Below, one piece after another: positions 34,190 through 42,908 of a stretch of DNA of 48,277 bases. Location: NCBI GenBank assembly GCA_930987725.1, contig CAKNKY010000017.1:1-48277 (forward strand), given 5' to 3'. The translations under genes and the position numbers were made by a program. Below the pieces are notes generated by a model, which was not told the DNA's origin, ran no database searches, and saw only the letters and a program-made list of their open reading frames with translations. Numbering within the stretch: the stretch's first letter is position 1; each line of letters opens with the position of its first letter. Source of the DNA: an uncultured Anaeromassilibacillus sp. GTDB lineage: Bacteria; Bacillota; Clostridia; Oscillospirales; Acutalibacteraceae.

Positions 34190-35095
34190 ATGAACCGCCA
34201 AAACGATAAAACGCTGCAGGATATGGAGGCCGTTTCGATTCAATGGTTTCCCGGCCATATGACACGCACCAAGCGTCAGATTGAGAAATCCATCCGACTG
34301 GTGGATGCCGTTGCGGAAATTGTGGACGCACGTGTCCCGATTTCCAGCAGAAATCCCGTTCTTCACCAACTGATTCAGGGAAAGCCTCGCGTAATCCTCC
34401 TGAACAAGAGCGATATGGCAGATCCCGCTGAAACAAAAAAATGGCTGCAGCGCTACCGCGCGCAGGGAACGCCTGCCGTGGCGGTTGACTGCCGTTCCGG
34501 AAAGGGTCTGAATGGCTTTATTCCGCTTGTGCGGGAGGTTTTGCGCGATAAAATAGCCGTTTGGGAAGAGAAGGGAATGGTGGGCCGCACCATCCGCGTG
34601 ATGGTGGTCGGCATCCCGAATGTGGGAAAATCTTCCCTGATCAACAAGCTGTGCCGGGGAGGAAAAGCTGCAGTTGCGGATCGACCCGGTGTCACACGGG
34701 AAAACCGATGGTTCACCATCGGCAAAGGGTTTGAACTGCTGGACACACCCGGCGTGCTTTGGCCAAAATTTGAAGACAAAACCGTGGGTGAGCACCTGGC
34801 TTTTACCGGCGCAGTCAAGGATGAAGTCATTGACACGGAACGATTGGCCGGCCGTCTCCTGGAAACGCTTGTTGTTTCCTATCCCCAGGCTCTCTGCGAA
34901 CGTTACCGGCTGGACGACGGTTTTCTGCCGGGAAAACGCGGAGATGAAATTCTGGAGGAAATCGGAAGAAAGCGCGGTATGCTGATGTCAGGCGGCGTCA
35001 TCAATACGGAGCGAGCTGCAGCTGCTGTGCTGGACGAATTCAGAAGCGCGCGATTGGGACACATCACGCTGGAAAAAGCGGAGGATAACCAATGA
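34190..35095 (+). CDS. rbgA: ribosome biogenesis GTPase YlqF/RbgA
   Basis: A 301-aa circularly permuted GTPase needed for late 50S assembly in B. subtilis. Motif order is NKSD (G4), then GIPNVGKSS (G1) and DTPGV (G3), preceded by the conserved [15 protein letters not shown] and [12 protein letters not shown]. The C-terminal RNA-binding helices follow. Its stop overlaps the rnhB start (ATGA). The order rplS-lepB-rbgA-rnhB is typical of Firmicutes. Confidence 0.97.
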   Translation: MNRQNDKTLQDMEAVSIQWFPGHMTRTKRQIEKSIRLVDAVAEIVDARVPISSRNPVLHQLIQGKPRVILLNKSDMADPAETKKWLQRYRAQGTPAVAVDCRSGKGLNGFIPLVREVLRDKIAVWEEKGMVGRTIRVMVVGIPNVGKSSLINKLCRGGKAAVADRPGVTRENRWFTIGKGFELLDTPGVLWPKFEDKTVGEHLAFTGAVKDEVIDTERLAGRLLETLVVSYPQALCERYRLDDGFLPGKRGDEILEEIGRKRGMLMSGGVINTERAAAAVLDEFRSARLGHITLEKAEDNQ

Positions 35096-35730
35096 GTGAA
35101 GCAGAGCACCTGATCTATGAAGCACGTGCCCACTCAAAAGGATATCAATTTGTGTGCGGTGTGGATGAAGCTGGACGCGGTCCGCTGGCAGCGCCCGTGT
35201 ATGCCGCAGCCGTTCTTCTGCCGGAACGGTTTGATCTCCCCGGCCTTGACGATTCCAAAAAGCTTTCGGCAAAAAAGCGTGAATCTCTCTACGACACCAT
35301 TTGCAGCCAGGCGGTTGCCTGGTGTGTGGCCAGCGCAAGCGAACAGGAAATCGATGAGGTAAATATTCTGCAGGCCACGTTTCTTGCCATGCGGCGTGCA
35401 GTGGAAGGATTGCATCCAGCCGCTGATTACGCTTTGATAGATGGGAACCGCATGCCGCCCCTGCCAATCCCGGGGGAAACCATCATAAAGGGGGATTCTC
35501 TTTCCGCCAGCATCTCCGCAGCCTCCATACTGGCCAAAGTCAGCAGGGATCGCTATATGGTAGAAATAGACCGACTTTACCCACAATATCAATTTGCAAA
35601 ACACAAAGGATATGGAACCAAGCTGCATGTGGAACTGTTAAAGAAATATGGTCCCTGTCCTATTCATCGCAAAAGTTTTCTGAAGAAAATTCTGGCACCG
35701 GAGGAACTACAGCGTGGGCAGAAGCTATGA
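35092..35730 (+). CDS. rnhB: ribonuclease HII
   Basis: Degrades RNA in RNA-DNA hybrids. The 212-aa protein has [14 protein letters not shown] with catalytic Asp25-Glu26 (Ala replaces the common Gly before PV), LIDGNRMPP and [18 protein letters not shown] 35092 overlaps rbgA by 4 nt. The yraN start lies 17 nt before its stop. Confidence 0.96.
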   Translation: MSEAEHLIYEARAHSKGYQFVCGVDEAGRGPLAAPVYAAAVLLPERFDLPGLDDSKKLSAKKRESLYDTICSQAVAWCVASASEQEIDEVNILQATFLAMRRAVEGLHPAADYALIDGNRMPPLPIPGETIIKGDSLSASISAASILAKVSRDRYMVEIDRLYPQYQFAKHKGYGTKLHVELLKKYGPCPIHRKSFLKKILAPEELQRGQKL

Positions 35731-36085
35731 GGAAGGAAAAGAGGGAGAACAGGCTGCAGCTTCTTTTCTCGAACAAAAAGGCTACCGCATTCTGGAGCGC
35801 AATTATCGTGTGAAGGGTGGAGAAATAGATATCATCGCCCAAAAGGAATCTTATCTTGTTTTCGCGGAAATCAAGGAACGGAAAGAAGGTTCCCCGGTGT
35901 CTCCGCTGGAAGCCGTCACGCCTCAAAAACAAAGGCGTATTATCCGCACAGCTTTGCTCTACCTGATGAGATTTCCATCCTCTCTGCAGCCACGCTTTGA
36001 TGTGCTTGGCCTTGTAAGGGAAGAAAATGGCCGATACCGGATCACACACATTGAAAATGCATTTCAGGGAGGCGATTGGCATTGA
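35714..36085 (+). CDS. yraN: YraN/UPF0102 nuclease-fold protein
   Basis: A 123-aa protein of the UPF0102 family. The endonuclease-like core is GGEIDIIAQ and [12 protein letters not shown] (E-D...E-x-K), with [17 protein letters not shown] at the N terminus. Biochemical role is not settled. The start is GTG 35714 inside the end of rnhB. Its stop overlaps the next gene (TTGA). Confidence 0.9.
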   Translation: MGRSYEEGKEGEQAAASFLEQKGYRILERNYRVKGGEIDIIAQKESYLVFAEIKERKEGSPVSPLEAVTPQKQRRIIRTALLYLMRFPSSLQPRFDVLGLVREENGRYRITHIENAFQGGDWH

Positions 36086-36996
36086 AACTGTTTGATCTGC
36101 ACTGCGACACATTGCTGGAATGCTTGACAAAGGGAAAAAGTCTTTTTCAAAACGACCTGCAGCTCTCTGTGGAACGGGGACTTGCCTATTTTCCATGGGT
36201 GCAGTGCTTTGCCGTTTTTATTCCTGATAACAAGCGCGGCGAAAGTGCATCCCGCTTATTTGACGATGCCGCAGATTTGCTGGAACGCGAAGCCTCCTTG
36301 CATCCCGAGATCGTGCTTGTGAGGGATAGGAAACAGATCGACCGCCTTTCCCAAGGCCAATGCGGCGCTATCTTAACGGTGGAAAGCGGCGCAGCCATGC
36401 GGGGAAGTCTGGAACAGCTCCGCCATCTGCACCGACGGGGCGTCCGCATGATTACGCTAACCTGGAACGGCGCCAATGAGCTCGGCGGCGGTGTGCGGGC
36501 TCCCGGCACGCTTACGGCATTCGGCCGTGAGGCTGTGCGTGAAATGGAACGGCTTTCCATAGCAATCGATCTTTCTCACGCAAGCGAGCGCCTGTTTTAT
36601 GCCGTTGCGGAACAGACAAGCGGGCCGCTTGTGGCCAGCCACTCTGATTCCCGCACGCTCTGCAGCCATCCGCGCAATCTGACGGATGAACAGTTCTGCC
36701 TGATACGGGATCGGGGTGGTTTGGTTGGATTAAATTTCTGCCCGGATTTTCTCCGCAATGGCGGAAACGCCGGAATCGAAGACCTGTATCGCCATGCAGA
36801 GCATTTTCTCTCCCTGGGCGGGGAAGATGTCCTGGCCATGGGAAGTGATTTCGACGGTACGCCGCTTCCAAATGGCATCTCCGGCGTACAGTCCATGGAA
36901 AAAATTGCAGCATTTTTCAGCCGGCAAGGCTGTTCTGAAGAGCTGATCCAAAAGATTTTTTTCGAAAATGCCTGTCAATTTTTCCGCAAGCTTTGA
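36082..36996 (+). CDS. membrane-dipeptidase family (M19) dipeptidase
   Basis: A 304-aa zinc dipeptidase with FDLHCDTLL (first ligands), LTVESGAAM (bridging Glu), VASHSDSRTLC and MGSDFDGT. It probably cleaves dipeptides, including D-amino-acid ones, in the cytoplasm; no signal peptide is seen. The start TTG 36082 is preferred, with GGGAGG 9 nt upstream and overlap with yraN; TTG 36076 is also in frame. Confidence 0.92.
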   Translation: MKLFDLHCDTLLECLTKGKSLFQNDLQLSVERGLAYFPWVQCFAVFIPDNKRGESASRLFDDAADLLEREASLHPEIVLVRDRKQIDRLSQGQCGAILTVESGAAMRGSLEQLRHLHRRGVRMITLTWNGANELGGGVRAPGTLTAFGREAVREMERLSIAIDLSHASERLFYAVAEQTSGPLVASHSDSRTLCSHPRNLTDEQFCLIRDRGGLVGLNFCPDFLRNGGNAGIEDLYRHAEHFLSLGGEDVLAMGSDFDGTPLPNGISGVQSMEKIAAFFSRQGCSEELIQKIFFENACQFFRKL

Positions 36997-37021
36997 CACA
37001 ACGGAAGGAATCGGATAGAAT
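36993..37021 (+). promoter_or_regulatory. promoter of thrC
   Basis: A perfect TTGACA (36993-36998) overlaps the dipeptidase stop and is followed after 17 nt by TAGAAT (37016-37021). The start is expected near 37028. Confidence 0.85.
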
Positions 37022-37034
37022 AAGAGGAAAGCGG

Positions 37035-37052
37035 CAGAAGGATATCCTTCTG
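37035..37052 (+). promoter_or_regulatory. 18-bp perfect palindrome in the thrC leader
   Basis: CAGAAGGATATCCTTCTG is perfectly self-complementary. It lies about 7-25 nt after the predicted start and 9 nt before the AAGGAGG ribosome site. It may be an operator or a 5' RNA hairpin; no family of repressor can be named. Confidence 0.5.
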
Positions 37053-37080
37053 TCAATGAATAAGGAGGCTGTTCCTTTTG

Positions 37081-38583
37081 ATGTATCGTTGCACACGGAA
37101 TGACCGCGAGCGTGTGAGCGCTTCGCATGCCATTTCCCAAGGAATCAGCGCAGACGGCGGGCTTTACGTGCCCGAATCTCTGCCGCGATATACGCATGAA
37201 GATCTGATTCGGCTGTCACACTGTACGTATCCGGAGCGGGCTGCCCGCATCATGTCGGACTTTTTGCCCGAATTCACCAGAGAGGAGCTCCTCTCCTGTG
37301 CAAATGCGGCGTATGCCAAAGAAAAATTTTCCGGTAATTCTCCCGCTCCGCTGTCTCTTCAGCAGAAAGGTCAAAAGAACCTTTATATTTTGGAACTGTG
37401 GCACGGGCCGACCTGCGCCTTTAAAGATATGGCGCTGCAGATGCTGCCGCATTTGCTGACCCGTTCTCTTCACAAAACAGGAAATCCCCGCACGGCGGTG
37501 ATTTTGGTTGCCACTTCTGGAGACACGGGAAAAGCAGCGCTGGAAGGCTTCCGCGATGTGCCAGGCACCCGCATTCTTGTATTTTACCCCATGCACGGCG
37601 TGAGCAATATGCAAAAGCGTCAGATGCAGGTGCAGGAAGGAAGCAACGTGGCTGTGTGCGCCATTGAAGGTAATTTTGACGATGCACAGACGGGCGTAAA
37701 GCGCATCTTTACCGACCCCGCCGTGAAAGCAAAGCTGGAAGAACACGGCATGATGTTCTCGAGCGCCAATTCCATCAACTGGGGGCGCCTGCTGCCTCAG
37801 ATTGTCTATTATTTTTCTGCCTATTGCGATCTGATTGCCACGGGAGAGATAGATCGCCCCGGTGAAGAAATCAACGTCACCGTTCCCACAGGGAACTTCG
37901 GTAATATTCTGGCCGCATACTATGCCAAAGAGATGGGGCTTCCCATCCATCGCCTGATCTGTGCTTCCAATGCCAACAATGTCCTCACGGACTTCCTGCG
38001 CACAGGCGTTTATGATAAGAATCGCCCCTTCCATGCCACGCTCTCACCCTCCATGGACATTCTGGTGTCCAGCAATCTGGAACGGCTGCTTTACCATCTG
38101 ACCGGAGGAAACAGCGCACAGGTTGCCGCCTGGATGAAGGAACTGGCAGCCTCCGGACGATATGTGGTCGACGCTTCTACGCTGGAGAAAATCCGCTCGC
38201 TCTTCTGGGCCGGATTCTGCGACGATGAGAATACAAAAGCTTCCATCCGTTCCATGTATGAAACGGAGCACTATGTCTGTGATCCGCACACAGCTGTGGC
38301 TGTCCATGTCTATGATCAGTATGTGGAGGAAACGAAGGATCTGGAAACGCCTGCTGTTCTGGTATCCACAGCCAGCCCCTACAAATTTGCGTCCGGCGTG
38401 TTGGAAGCCCTGACAGGGGAAAAGCCCTTGGGAGACGATTTCGCCTGTGTGGACGAGCTTGCCGCTATGACGGGTGCCCCTGTACCCGAGCCGATTCAGG
38501 CGCTGCGTGGAAAAGCGATCCGGTTCACCGGAAGCTGCCCTGTCAGCGGGATGTCGGACACCGTTCTTTCGATGCTGGTGTGA
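37081..38583 (+). CDS. thrC: threonine synthase
   Basis: A PLP enzyme that converts O-phosphohomoserine to threonine. The 500-aa protein has the PLP lysine in GPTCAFKDMALQ, the phosphate motif TSGDTGKAALEGF, and NSINWGRLLPQIVYYF. ATG 37081 is preferred; TTG 37078, one codon earlier, has slightly better spacing to AAGGAGG. No other threonine pathway gene is nearby. Confidence 0.96.
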   Translation: MYRCTRNDRERVSASHAISQGISADGGLYVPESLPRYTHEDLIRLSHCTYPERAARIMSDFLPEFTREELLSCANAAYAKEKFSGNSPAPLSLQQKGQKNLYILELWHGPTCAFKDMALQMLPHLLTRSLHKTGNPRTAVILVATSGDTGKAALEGFRDVPGTRILVFYPMHGVSNMQKRQMQVQEGSNVAVCAIEGNFDDAQTGVKRIFTDPAVKAKLEEHGMMFSSANSINWGRLLPQIVYYFSAYCDLIATGEIDRPGEEINVTVPTGNFGNILAAYYAKEMGLPIHRLICASNANNVLTDFLRTGVYDKNRPFHATLSPSMDILVSSNLERLLYHLTGGNSAQVAAWMKELAASGRYVVDASTLEKIRSLFWAGFCDDENTKASIRSMYETEHYVCDPHTAVAVHVYDQYVEETKDLETPAVLVSTASPYKFASGVLEALTGEKPLGDDFACVDELAAMTGAPVPEPIQALRGKAIRFTGSCPVSGMSDTVLSMLV

Positions 38584-38587
38584 TCCG

Positions 38588-39277
38588 ATGGCCGTCTATA
38601 CCATCGCCGATCTGCATCTTTCCCTCGACGGAAAAAAACCGATGGATGTGTTCCCGGGCTGGAACGATTATGTATCACGCCTGACAAAGAACTGGAATGC
38701 TCTCGTCACCCCGCAGGACACCGTTGTAATAGCAGGGGATATCTCCTGGGCCATGAAGCTGGAGGACGCGGATCTGGATTTTGCTTATCTGGATCGCCTG
38801 CCCGGAAAAAAGCTGCTGCTCAAAGGCAACCACGACTACTGGTGGAGCACAAGGAAAAAAATTGAAACTTACTTAACGGATCGCGGTTTTTCTACGCTCT
38901 CCATTGTGCACAACAGTGCTGTTCCCGTGGGTGAGATCGCTGTCTGCGGCACACGCGGATGGCTCTACAACGCAGAAACACCAGAGGATCAAAAAATTGT
39001 GAACCGCGAAGTAGGACGCCTTACCACGTCTCTGAAGGAAGCAGAATCGCTCGGCCTGCGGCCCGTTGTTTTCCTGCATTACCCGCCGCTTTATGACGAT
39101 CAGCGCTGCGAGGAGATCCTGAACGTGCTCAAGGAGTGGAACATCCGGGATTGCTATTTTGGCCATATTCACGGCTCACAGGCGGCCAAACGCGCCGTGG
39201 TGGGGGAGTACAGCGGCATAAAAATGCATTTAATTTCGTGTGATACCGTTCAGTTCACCCCTGTTTTGGTGCGGTGA
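38588..39277 (+). CDS. metallophosphoesterase (calcineurin-like fold)
   Basis: A 229-aa protein with all dinuclear-metal motifs: ADLHLS, AGDISWAMKLEDA, KGNHDYWW and GHIHG. This subfamily of cytoplasmic phosphoesterases has no assigned substrate. It begins 4 nt after thrC and is probably co-transcribed, although a functional link is not evident. Confidence 0.9.
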   Translation: MAVYTIADLHLSLDGKKPMDVFPGWNDYVSRLTKNWNALVTPQDTVVIAGDISWAMKLEDADLDFAYLDRLPGKKLLLKGNHDYWWSTRKKIETYLTDRGFSTLSIVHNSAVPVGEIAVCGTRGWLYNAETPEDQKIVNREVGRLTTSLKEAESLGLRPVVFLHYPPLYDDQRCEEILNVLKEWNIRDCYFGHIHGSQAAKRAVVGEYSGIKMHLISCDTVQFTPVLVR

Positions 39278-39332
39278 ACAAGAATAAGTGGACCATTTTC
39301 ATCAAATTCATGGAAAATATTTTGCGTCATCT

Positions 39333-39362
39333 ATGGCATATTTGAAATCCATATGCTATAAT
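39333..39362 (+). promoter_or_regulatory. extended -10 promoter of tig
   Basis: TGCTATAAT (39354-39362) is an extended -10 box. A weak -35 (ATGGCA, 39333-39338) lies at 18 nt. The start near 39369 gives a short leader before the AGGAGGA site of tig. Confidence 0.7.
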
Positions 39363-39400
39363 TATCAAGATAATTTGCAATTTTGCAGGAGGAAATAAAA

Positions 39401-40705
39401 ATGAGTCTGAAGTCTAGCAATCAGGTTGCCCCCAACCGTTATCAATTGGAAATCGAGCTGCCCGGCGACGTGTTTGAAAAGGCTGTTGAGCAGGTTTATC
39501 GCAGAGAAAATAAAAAGATTACGATTCCCGGCTTCCGCAAGGGCAAAGCCCCCCGCGCTTTCGTGGAAAAGGTTTACGGCAGCCAGGTTTTCTATGAGGA
39601 TGCGATCAATGCCCTGTACCCCTCCGCTCTTGAGGAGGCCGTAAAGGAAGCGGGAGTCGAGTATGTGGACGACAAGGTGGATTTTGACCTTGTTTCCGCC
39701 GGCAAAGACGGCCTGCATTTCAAGGTAACCATCACCACCAAGCCTGAGGTGGCGATCGAGAACTACAAGGGCATTGCAGTGGAAAAGACGCCTGTGAATG
39801 TCACGGAAGAAGACGTTGACGCTGAAATCAGACGTGTGCAGGACCGCAACTCCAGAATGGTTACGGTTGAGGATCGTGAGGCTCAGAACGGTGACATCAC
39901 AGTGATCGATTATGAGGGCTTCACGGACGGCACCGCATTCGAGGGCGGCAAGGCTGAAAATGCGACGCTGAATCTTGGCTCCAACACGTTTATCCCCGGT
40001 TTTGAGGATCAGATTGTTGGCCACAAGACAGGTGAAGAGTTTGAGATCAACGTGAAGTTCCCTGAGGATTACCATGCTTCCGAGCTGGCTGGGAAGGACG
40101 CTGTTTTCAAGATCAAGCTGCATGAGATTAAAGTGAAAGAGCTGCCCGAGATAGACGATGACTTCGTAAAGGATGTCAGCGATTTTGACACGGTGGAAGC
40201 CTACAGAGCCGACATTCGCTCCAAGCTCACGGAATCCGCGGAAAACCGTTCCAAGAACGAAGTCGAGAATGCCCTGATTGACAAGCTGGCGGAGCTGGTG
40301 CAGGGTGAAATCCCGGAGGCCATGTATGAAAACCGCATCAATGAAGACGTTCGTGACTTTGCTTACCGCCTGCAGTCCCAGGGCCTGAACCTTGACACGT
40401 ACATGAAGTACACCGGCATGGATACCAAGGCCCTGCGTGATTCCTTCCGTCCCCAGGCGGAGCGCCAGGTGAAGGTGCGTCTTGCTCTGGAGAAGATTGC
40501 TTCTCTCGAGAACATTCAGCCTTCCGAGGAAGAACTCAACGCTGAATATGACAAGATCGCAAAGAACTATGGCATGGAAACCGAAAAGGTGAAGGAACTC
40601 ATTCCGCAGGAAGACCTTGCGAAGGATGTTGCTGTGGAAAAGGCTATGTCCATTGTGCGCGACAACGCCGTGATCACTGAGAAAGCGGAGGAGAAGGCGG
40701 AATAA
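39401..40705 (+). CDS. tig: trigger factor
   Basis: The ribosome-associated chaperone and prolyl isomerase of 434 aa. The ribosome-docking loop is GFRKGKAPR; the FKBP domain (about 150-240) contains GDITVIDYEGFTDG and LGSNTFIPGFEDQIVG; the C-terminal chaperone arms follow. ATG 39401 is preceded by CAGGAGGA. Codon bias is strong. It heads the tig-clpP-clpX-lon cluster. Confidence 0.97.
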   Translation: MSLKSSNQVAPNRYQLEIELPGDVFEKAVEQVYRRENKKITIPGFRKGKAPRAFVEKVYGSQVFYEDAINALYPSALEEAVKEAGVEYVDDKVDFDLVSAGKDGLHFKVTITTKPEVAIENYKGIAVEKTPVNVTEEDVDAEIRRVQDRNSRMVTVEDREAQNGDITVIDYEGFTDGTAFEGGKAENATLNLGSNTFIPGFEDQIVGHKTGEEFEINVKFPEDYHASELAGKDAVFKIKLHEIKVKELPEIDDDFVKDVSDFDTVEAYRADIRSKLTESAENRSKNEVENALIDKLAELVQGEIPEAMYENRINEDVRDFAYRLQSQGLNLDTYMKYTGMDTKALRDSFRPQAERQVKVRLALEKIASLENIQPSEEELNAEYDKIAKNYGMETEKVKELIPQEDLAKDVAVEKAMSIVRDNAVITEKAEEKAE

Positions 40706-40780
40706 GTCTTCTCATCCCTGTATAAATTATATTCTGCCGGCCAAAGATGAAAGCATGGCTTTTCAATTTGGAAGGCGCTG

Positions 40781-40857
40781 CACGCCGGGCCGTTCTATCC
40801 TGCGGGAAGGAACGGCCCGCGTGTAGATTCAAAGAAAAAGTGCTCTTTCCCGGAGCA
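40781..40857 (+). promoter_or_regulatory. structured tig-clpP intergenic region
   Basis: A strong stem CGGGCCGTTC (40786-40795) with GAACGGCCCG (40810-40819), extended by CACG/CGTG with a bulge, is followed by a smaller stem TGCTC/GAGCA (40841-40857) just before clpP. No U-run follows, so it is not a normal terminator; it may be an RNA regulatory or processing element. I found no CtsR heptad repeat or CIRCE element. Confidence 0.45.
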
Positions 40858-40876
40858 CGGAAAGGCAGCGGTAATC

Positions 40877-41461
40877 ATGAGCAATTTAGTCCCATATGTA
40901 ATTGAACAAACAAGCCGCGGCGAGCGTTCGTACGACATTTTCTCCCGTCTGCTGAATGACAGAATTATTATGCTGACGGACGAGGTCAATGATGTAACCT
41001 CCAGCCTCGTCGTGGCACAGCTTCTGTTCCTCGAGGGACAGGATCCGAGCAAAGATATCAGTTTGTATATCAATAGTCCCGGCGGGTCTGTGACAGCCGG
41101 TATGGCGATTTATGACACCATGCAGTACATTAAGTGTGATGTATCCACCATTTGCATGGGAATGGCGGCCAGCATGGGCGCCTTCCTGCTTGCGGCAGGC
41201 GCAAAGGGCAAACGCCTTTCCCTGCCGAACAGCGATATCATGATTCACCAGCCGAGCGGTGGCGCAAAGGGCCAGGCCACGGATATTATGATCCACGCCA
41301 ATTATATTACGAAGAAAAAACAACTCTTGAATGAAATTCTCGCGGAGCGTACCGGCCAGTCCCTGGAAACGATCATGCGCGACACGGAGCGCGACAATTT
41401 TATGACGGCCCAGGAAGCGCTTGAATATGGTTTGATTGATAAAATCATTGACAAACGCTGA
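40877..41461 (+). CDS. clpP: ATP-dependent Clp protease proteolytic subunit
   Basis: A 194-aa serine protease that assembles into a 14-mer and degrades proteins fed by ClpX. The catalytic triad is Ser99 (GMAASMGAF), His124 (MIHQPSGG) and Asp173 (ERDNFM). [12 protein letters not shown] is conserved. The start ATG 40877 agrees with the propeptide-containing family N terminus ([19 protein letters not shown]). Confidence 0.98.
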   Translation: MSNLVPYVIEQTSRGERSYDIFSRLLNDRIIMLTDEVNDVTSSLVVAQLLFLEGQDPSKDISLYINSPGGSVTAGMAIYDTMQYIKCDVSTICMGMAASMGAFLLAAGAKGKRLSLPNSDIMIHQPSGGAKGQATDIMIHANYITKKKQLLNEILAERTGQSLETIMRDTERDNFMTAQEALEYGLIDKIIDKR

Positions 41462-41513
41462 CACAGGAGAGCCCACCGGATATACCTCTAGAGAAATGGG
41501 TTGGTGATAAGAA

Positions 41514-42830
41514 ATGTCTAATAACGATGAGACACGTGAGCGGAATGTCTGCTGCTCTTTCTGCGGAAAATCGCAGAGCGAAGTCGGACGGCTGATTGCC
41601 GGGCCCGGCGTGTATATCTGCGACGAATGCGTCGATCTGTGCGTTTCTGTTCTGCAGGATGAGAGCGGCATGTACAACCGCAAGCAGACCCGCGAACAAG
41701 ATGGCCCCGTTAAGACGCTGCCGAAGCCGGAAGAAATCAAGCGTCAGCTCGATGAGTATGTGATTGGGCAGGAAAGAGCCAAGATTGCTCTTTCTGTTGC
41801 TGTTTACAACCACTATAAGCGCATTTATTTCGGAAAGTCTAATGACGTGGAGCTTTCCAAGAGCAATGTTCTTCTGCTTGGCCCCACCGGCGTAGGCAAA
41901 ACAATGCTGGCACAGACGCTTGCAAAAATTCTGGATGTGCCGTTTGCCATTGCCGATGCCACCACACTTACGGAGGCAGGATATGTGGGCGAAGACGTGG
42001 AAAATATTTTGCTTCGCCTGATTCAGGCGGCCGATTTCAATGTGGAAGCAGCGGAGCATGGCATCATTTATATTGATGAAATTGATAAAATTTCCCGCAA
42101 ATCGGAAAACCGTTCCATCACGCGCGATGTCAGTGGTGAAGGTGTACAGCAGGCACTGCTGAAAATTTTGGAAGGTACGGTTGCAAATGTTCCGCCGCAG
42201 GGCGGCCGGAAACATCCGCAGCAGGAGTTTATTCAGATCGATACGTCAAACATTCTGTTCATCTGCGGCGGTGCGTTTGATGGTTTGAATAAAATCATTG
42301 AGCGGCGCTCTGCTTCCTCTTCGCTTGGTTTTGGCGGTGAGGTTCACAGCAAAGAAGAACTCGAAACGCTGGATTGGATGAAAGATGTCGTCCCGCATGA
42401 TCTCGTGAAATACGGCTTGATTCCGGAACTGGTTGGCCGCCTTCCTGTGATTGCATCCCTGGAAGGCCTCAGTGAGGATATGCTCGTACAAATTCTCACC
42501 GAGCCGAAAAATTGTCTTGTGAGCCAGTACAAAAAGCTTTTTGAGCTTGATAAGGTCGAACTGGAATTTACTGACGGCGCGCTGCACACCATTGCGCGCG
42601 AAGCAATCGAACGCAAGACTGGTGCGCGCGGGTTGCGTGCCATCATGGAAGATTTGCTCACGCCTTTGATGTTCCGCGTACCCACAGATTACACAATCGA
42701 AAAAGTTGTGGTAACAGAAGAAGCCGTCAAAAAAACAGGCGAACCGCAATTTGTGTACGACAACGACAGAAAACCTGTTAAGATTAAAATCAGTTTACAA
42801 AAGAAGCGCGGTCACAGGGAACCTGCGTAA
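41514..42830 (+). CDS. clpX: Clp protease ATP-binding subunit ClpX
   Basis: A 438-aa AAA+ unfoldase. The N-terminal zinc domain has Cys14, Cys17, Cys36 and Cys39. Walker A is GPTGVGKT, Walker B IIYIDEID, and the pore loop YVGEDVE is present, as is the ClpP-binding IGF-type loop region (SLGFGGEV). It lies 52 nt after clpP. Confidence 0.98.
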   Translation: MSNNDETRERNVCCSFCGKSQSEVGRLIAGPGVYICDECVDLCVSVLQDESGMYNRKQTREQDGPVKTLPKPEEIKRQLDEYVIGQERAKIALSVAVYNHYKRIYFGKSNDVELSKSNVLLLGPTGVGKTMLAQTLAKILDVPFAIADATTLTEAGYVGEDVENILLRLIQAADFNVEAAEHGIIYIDEIDKISRKSENRSITRDVSGEGVQQALLKILEGTVANVPPQGGRKHPQQEFIQIDTSNILFICGGAFDGLNKIIERRSASSSLGFGGEVHSKEELETLDWMKDVVPHDLVKYGLIPELVGRLPVIASLEGLSEDMLVQILTEPKNCLVSQYKKLFELDKVELEFTDGALHTIAREAIERKTGARGLRAIMEDLLTPLMFRVPTDYTIEKVVVTEEAVKKTGEPQFVYDNDRKPVKIKISLQKKRGHREPA

Positions 42831-42843
42831 CGCGCAAATGGAT

Positions 42844-42889
42844 TGGCTGCTGCATAGAGGCGGGGGGCCCCGTGTGCGGCAGCCATTTT
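42844..42889 (+). terminator. terminator or attenuator between clpX and lon
   Basis: An 11-bp stem TGGCTGCTGCA (42844-42854) with TGCGGCAGCCA (42875-42885) encloses a GC-rich inner hairpin and is followed by TTTT. It is only about 20 nt before the lon ATG and I see no promoter after it, so partial termination (attenuation) is likely. Confidence 0.7.
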
Positions 42890-42908
42890 CTCAACAGGAG
42901 GAATATCC

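Noticed and set aside
39342-39362. TTGAAA/TATAAT as tig promoter
   Set aside because: Spacing is only 9 nt. The extended -10 TGCTATAAT with a weak upstream -35 is a better explanation.
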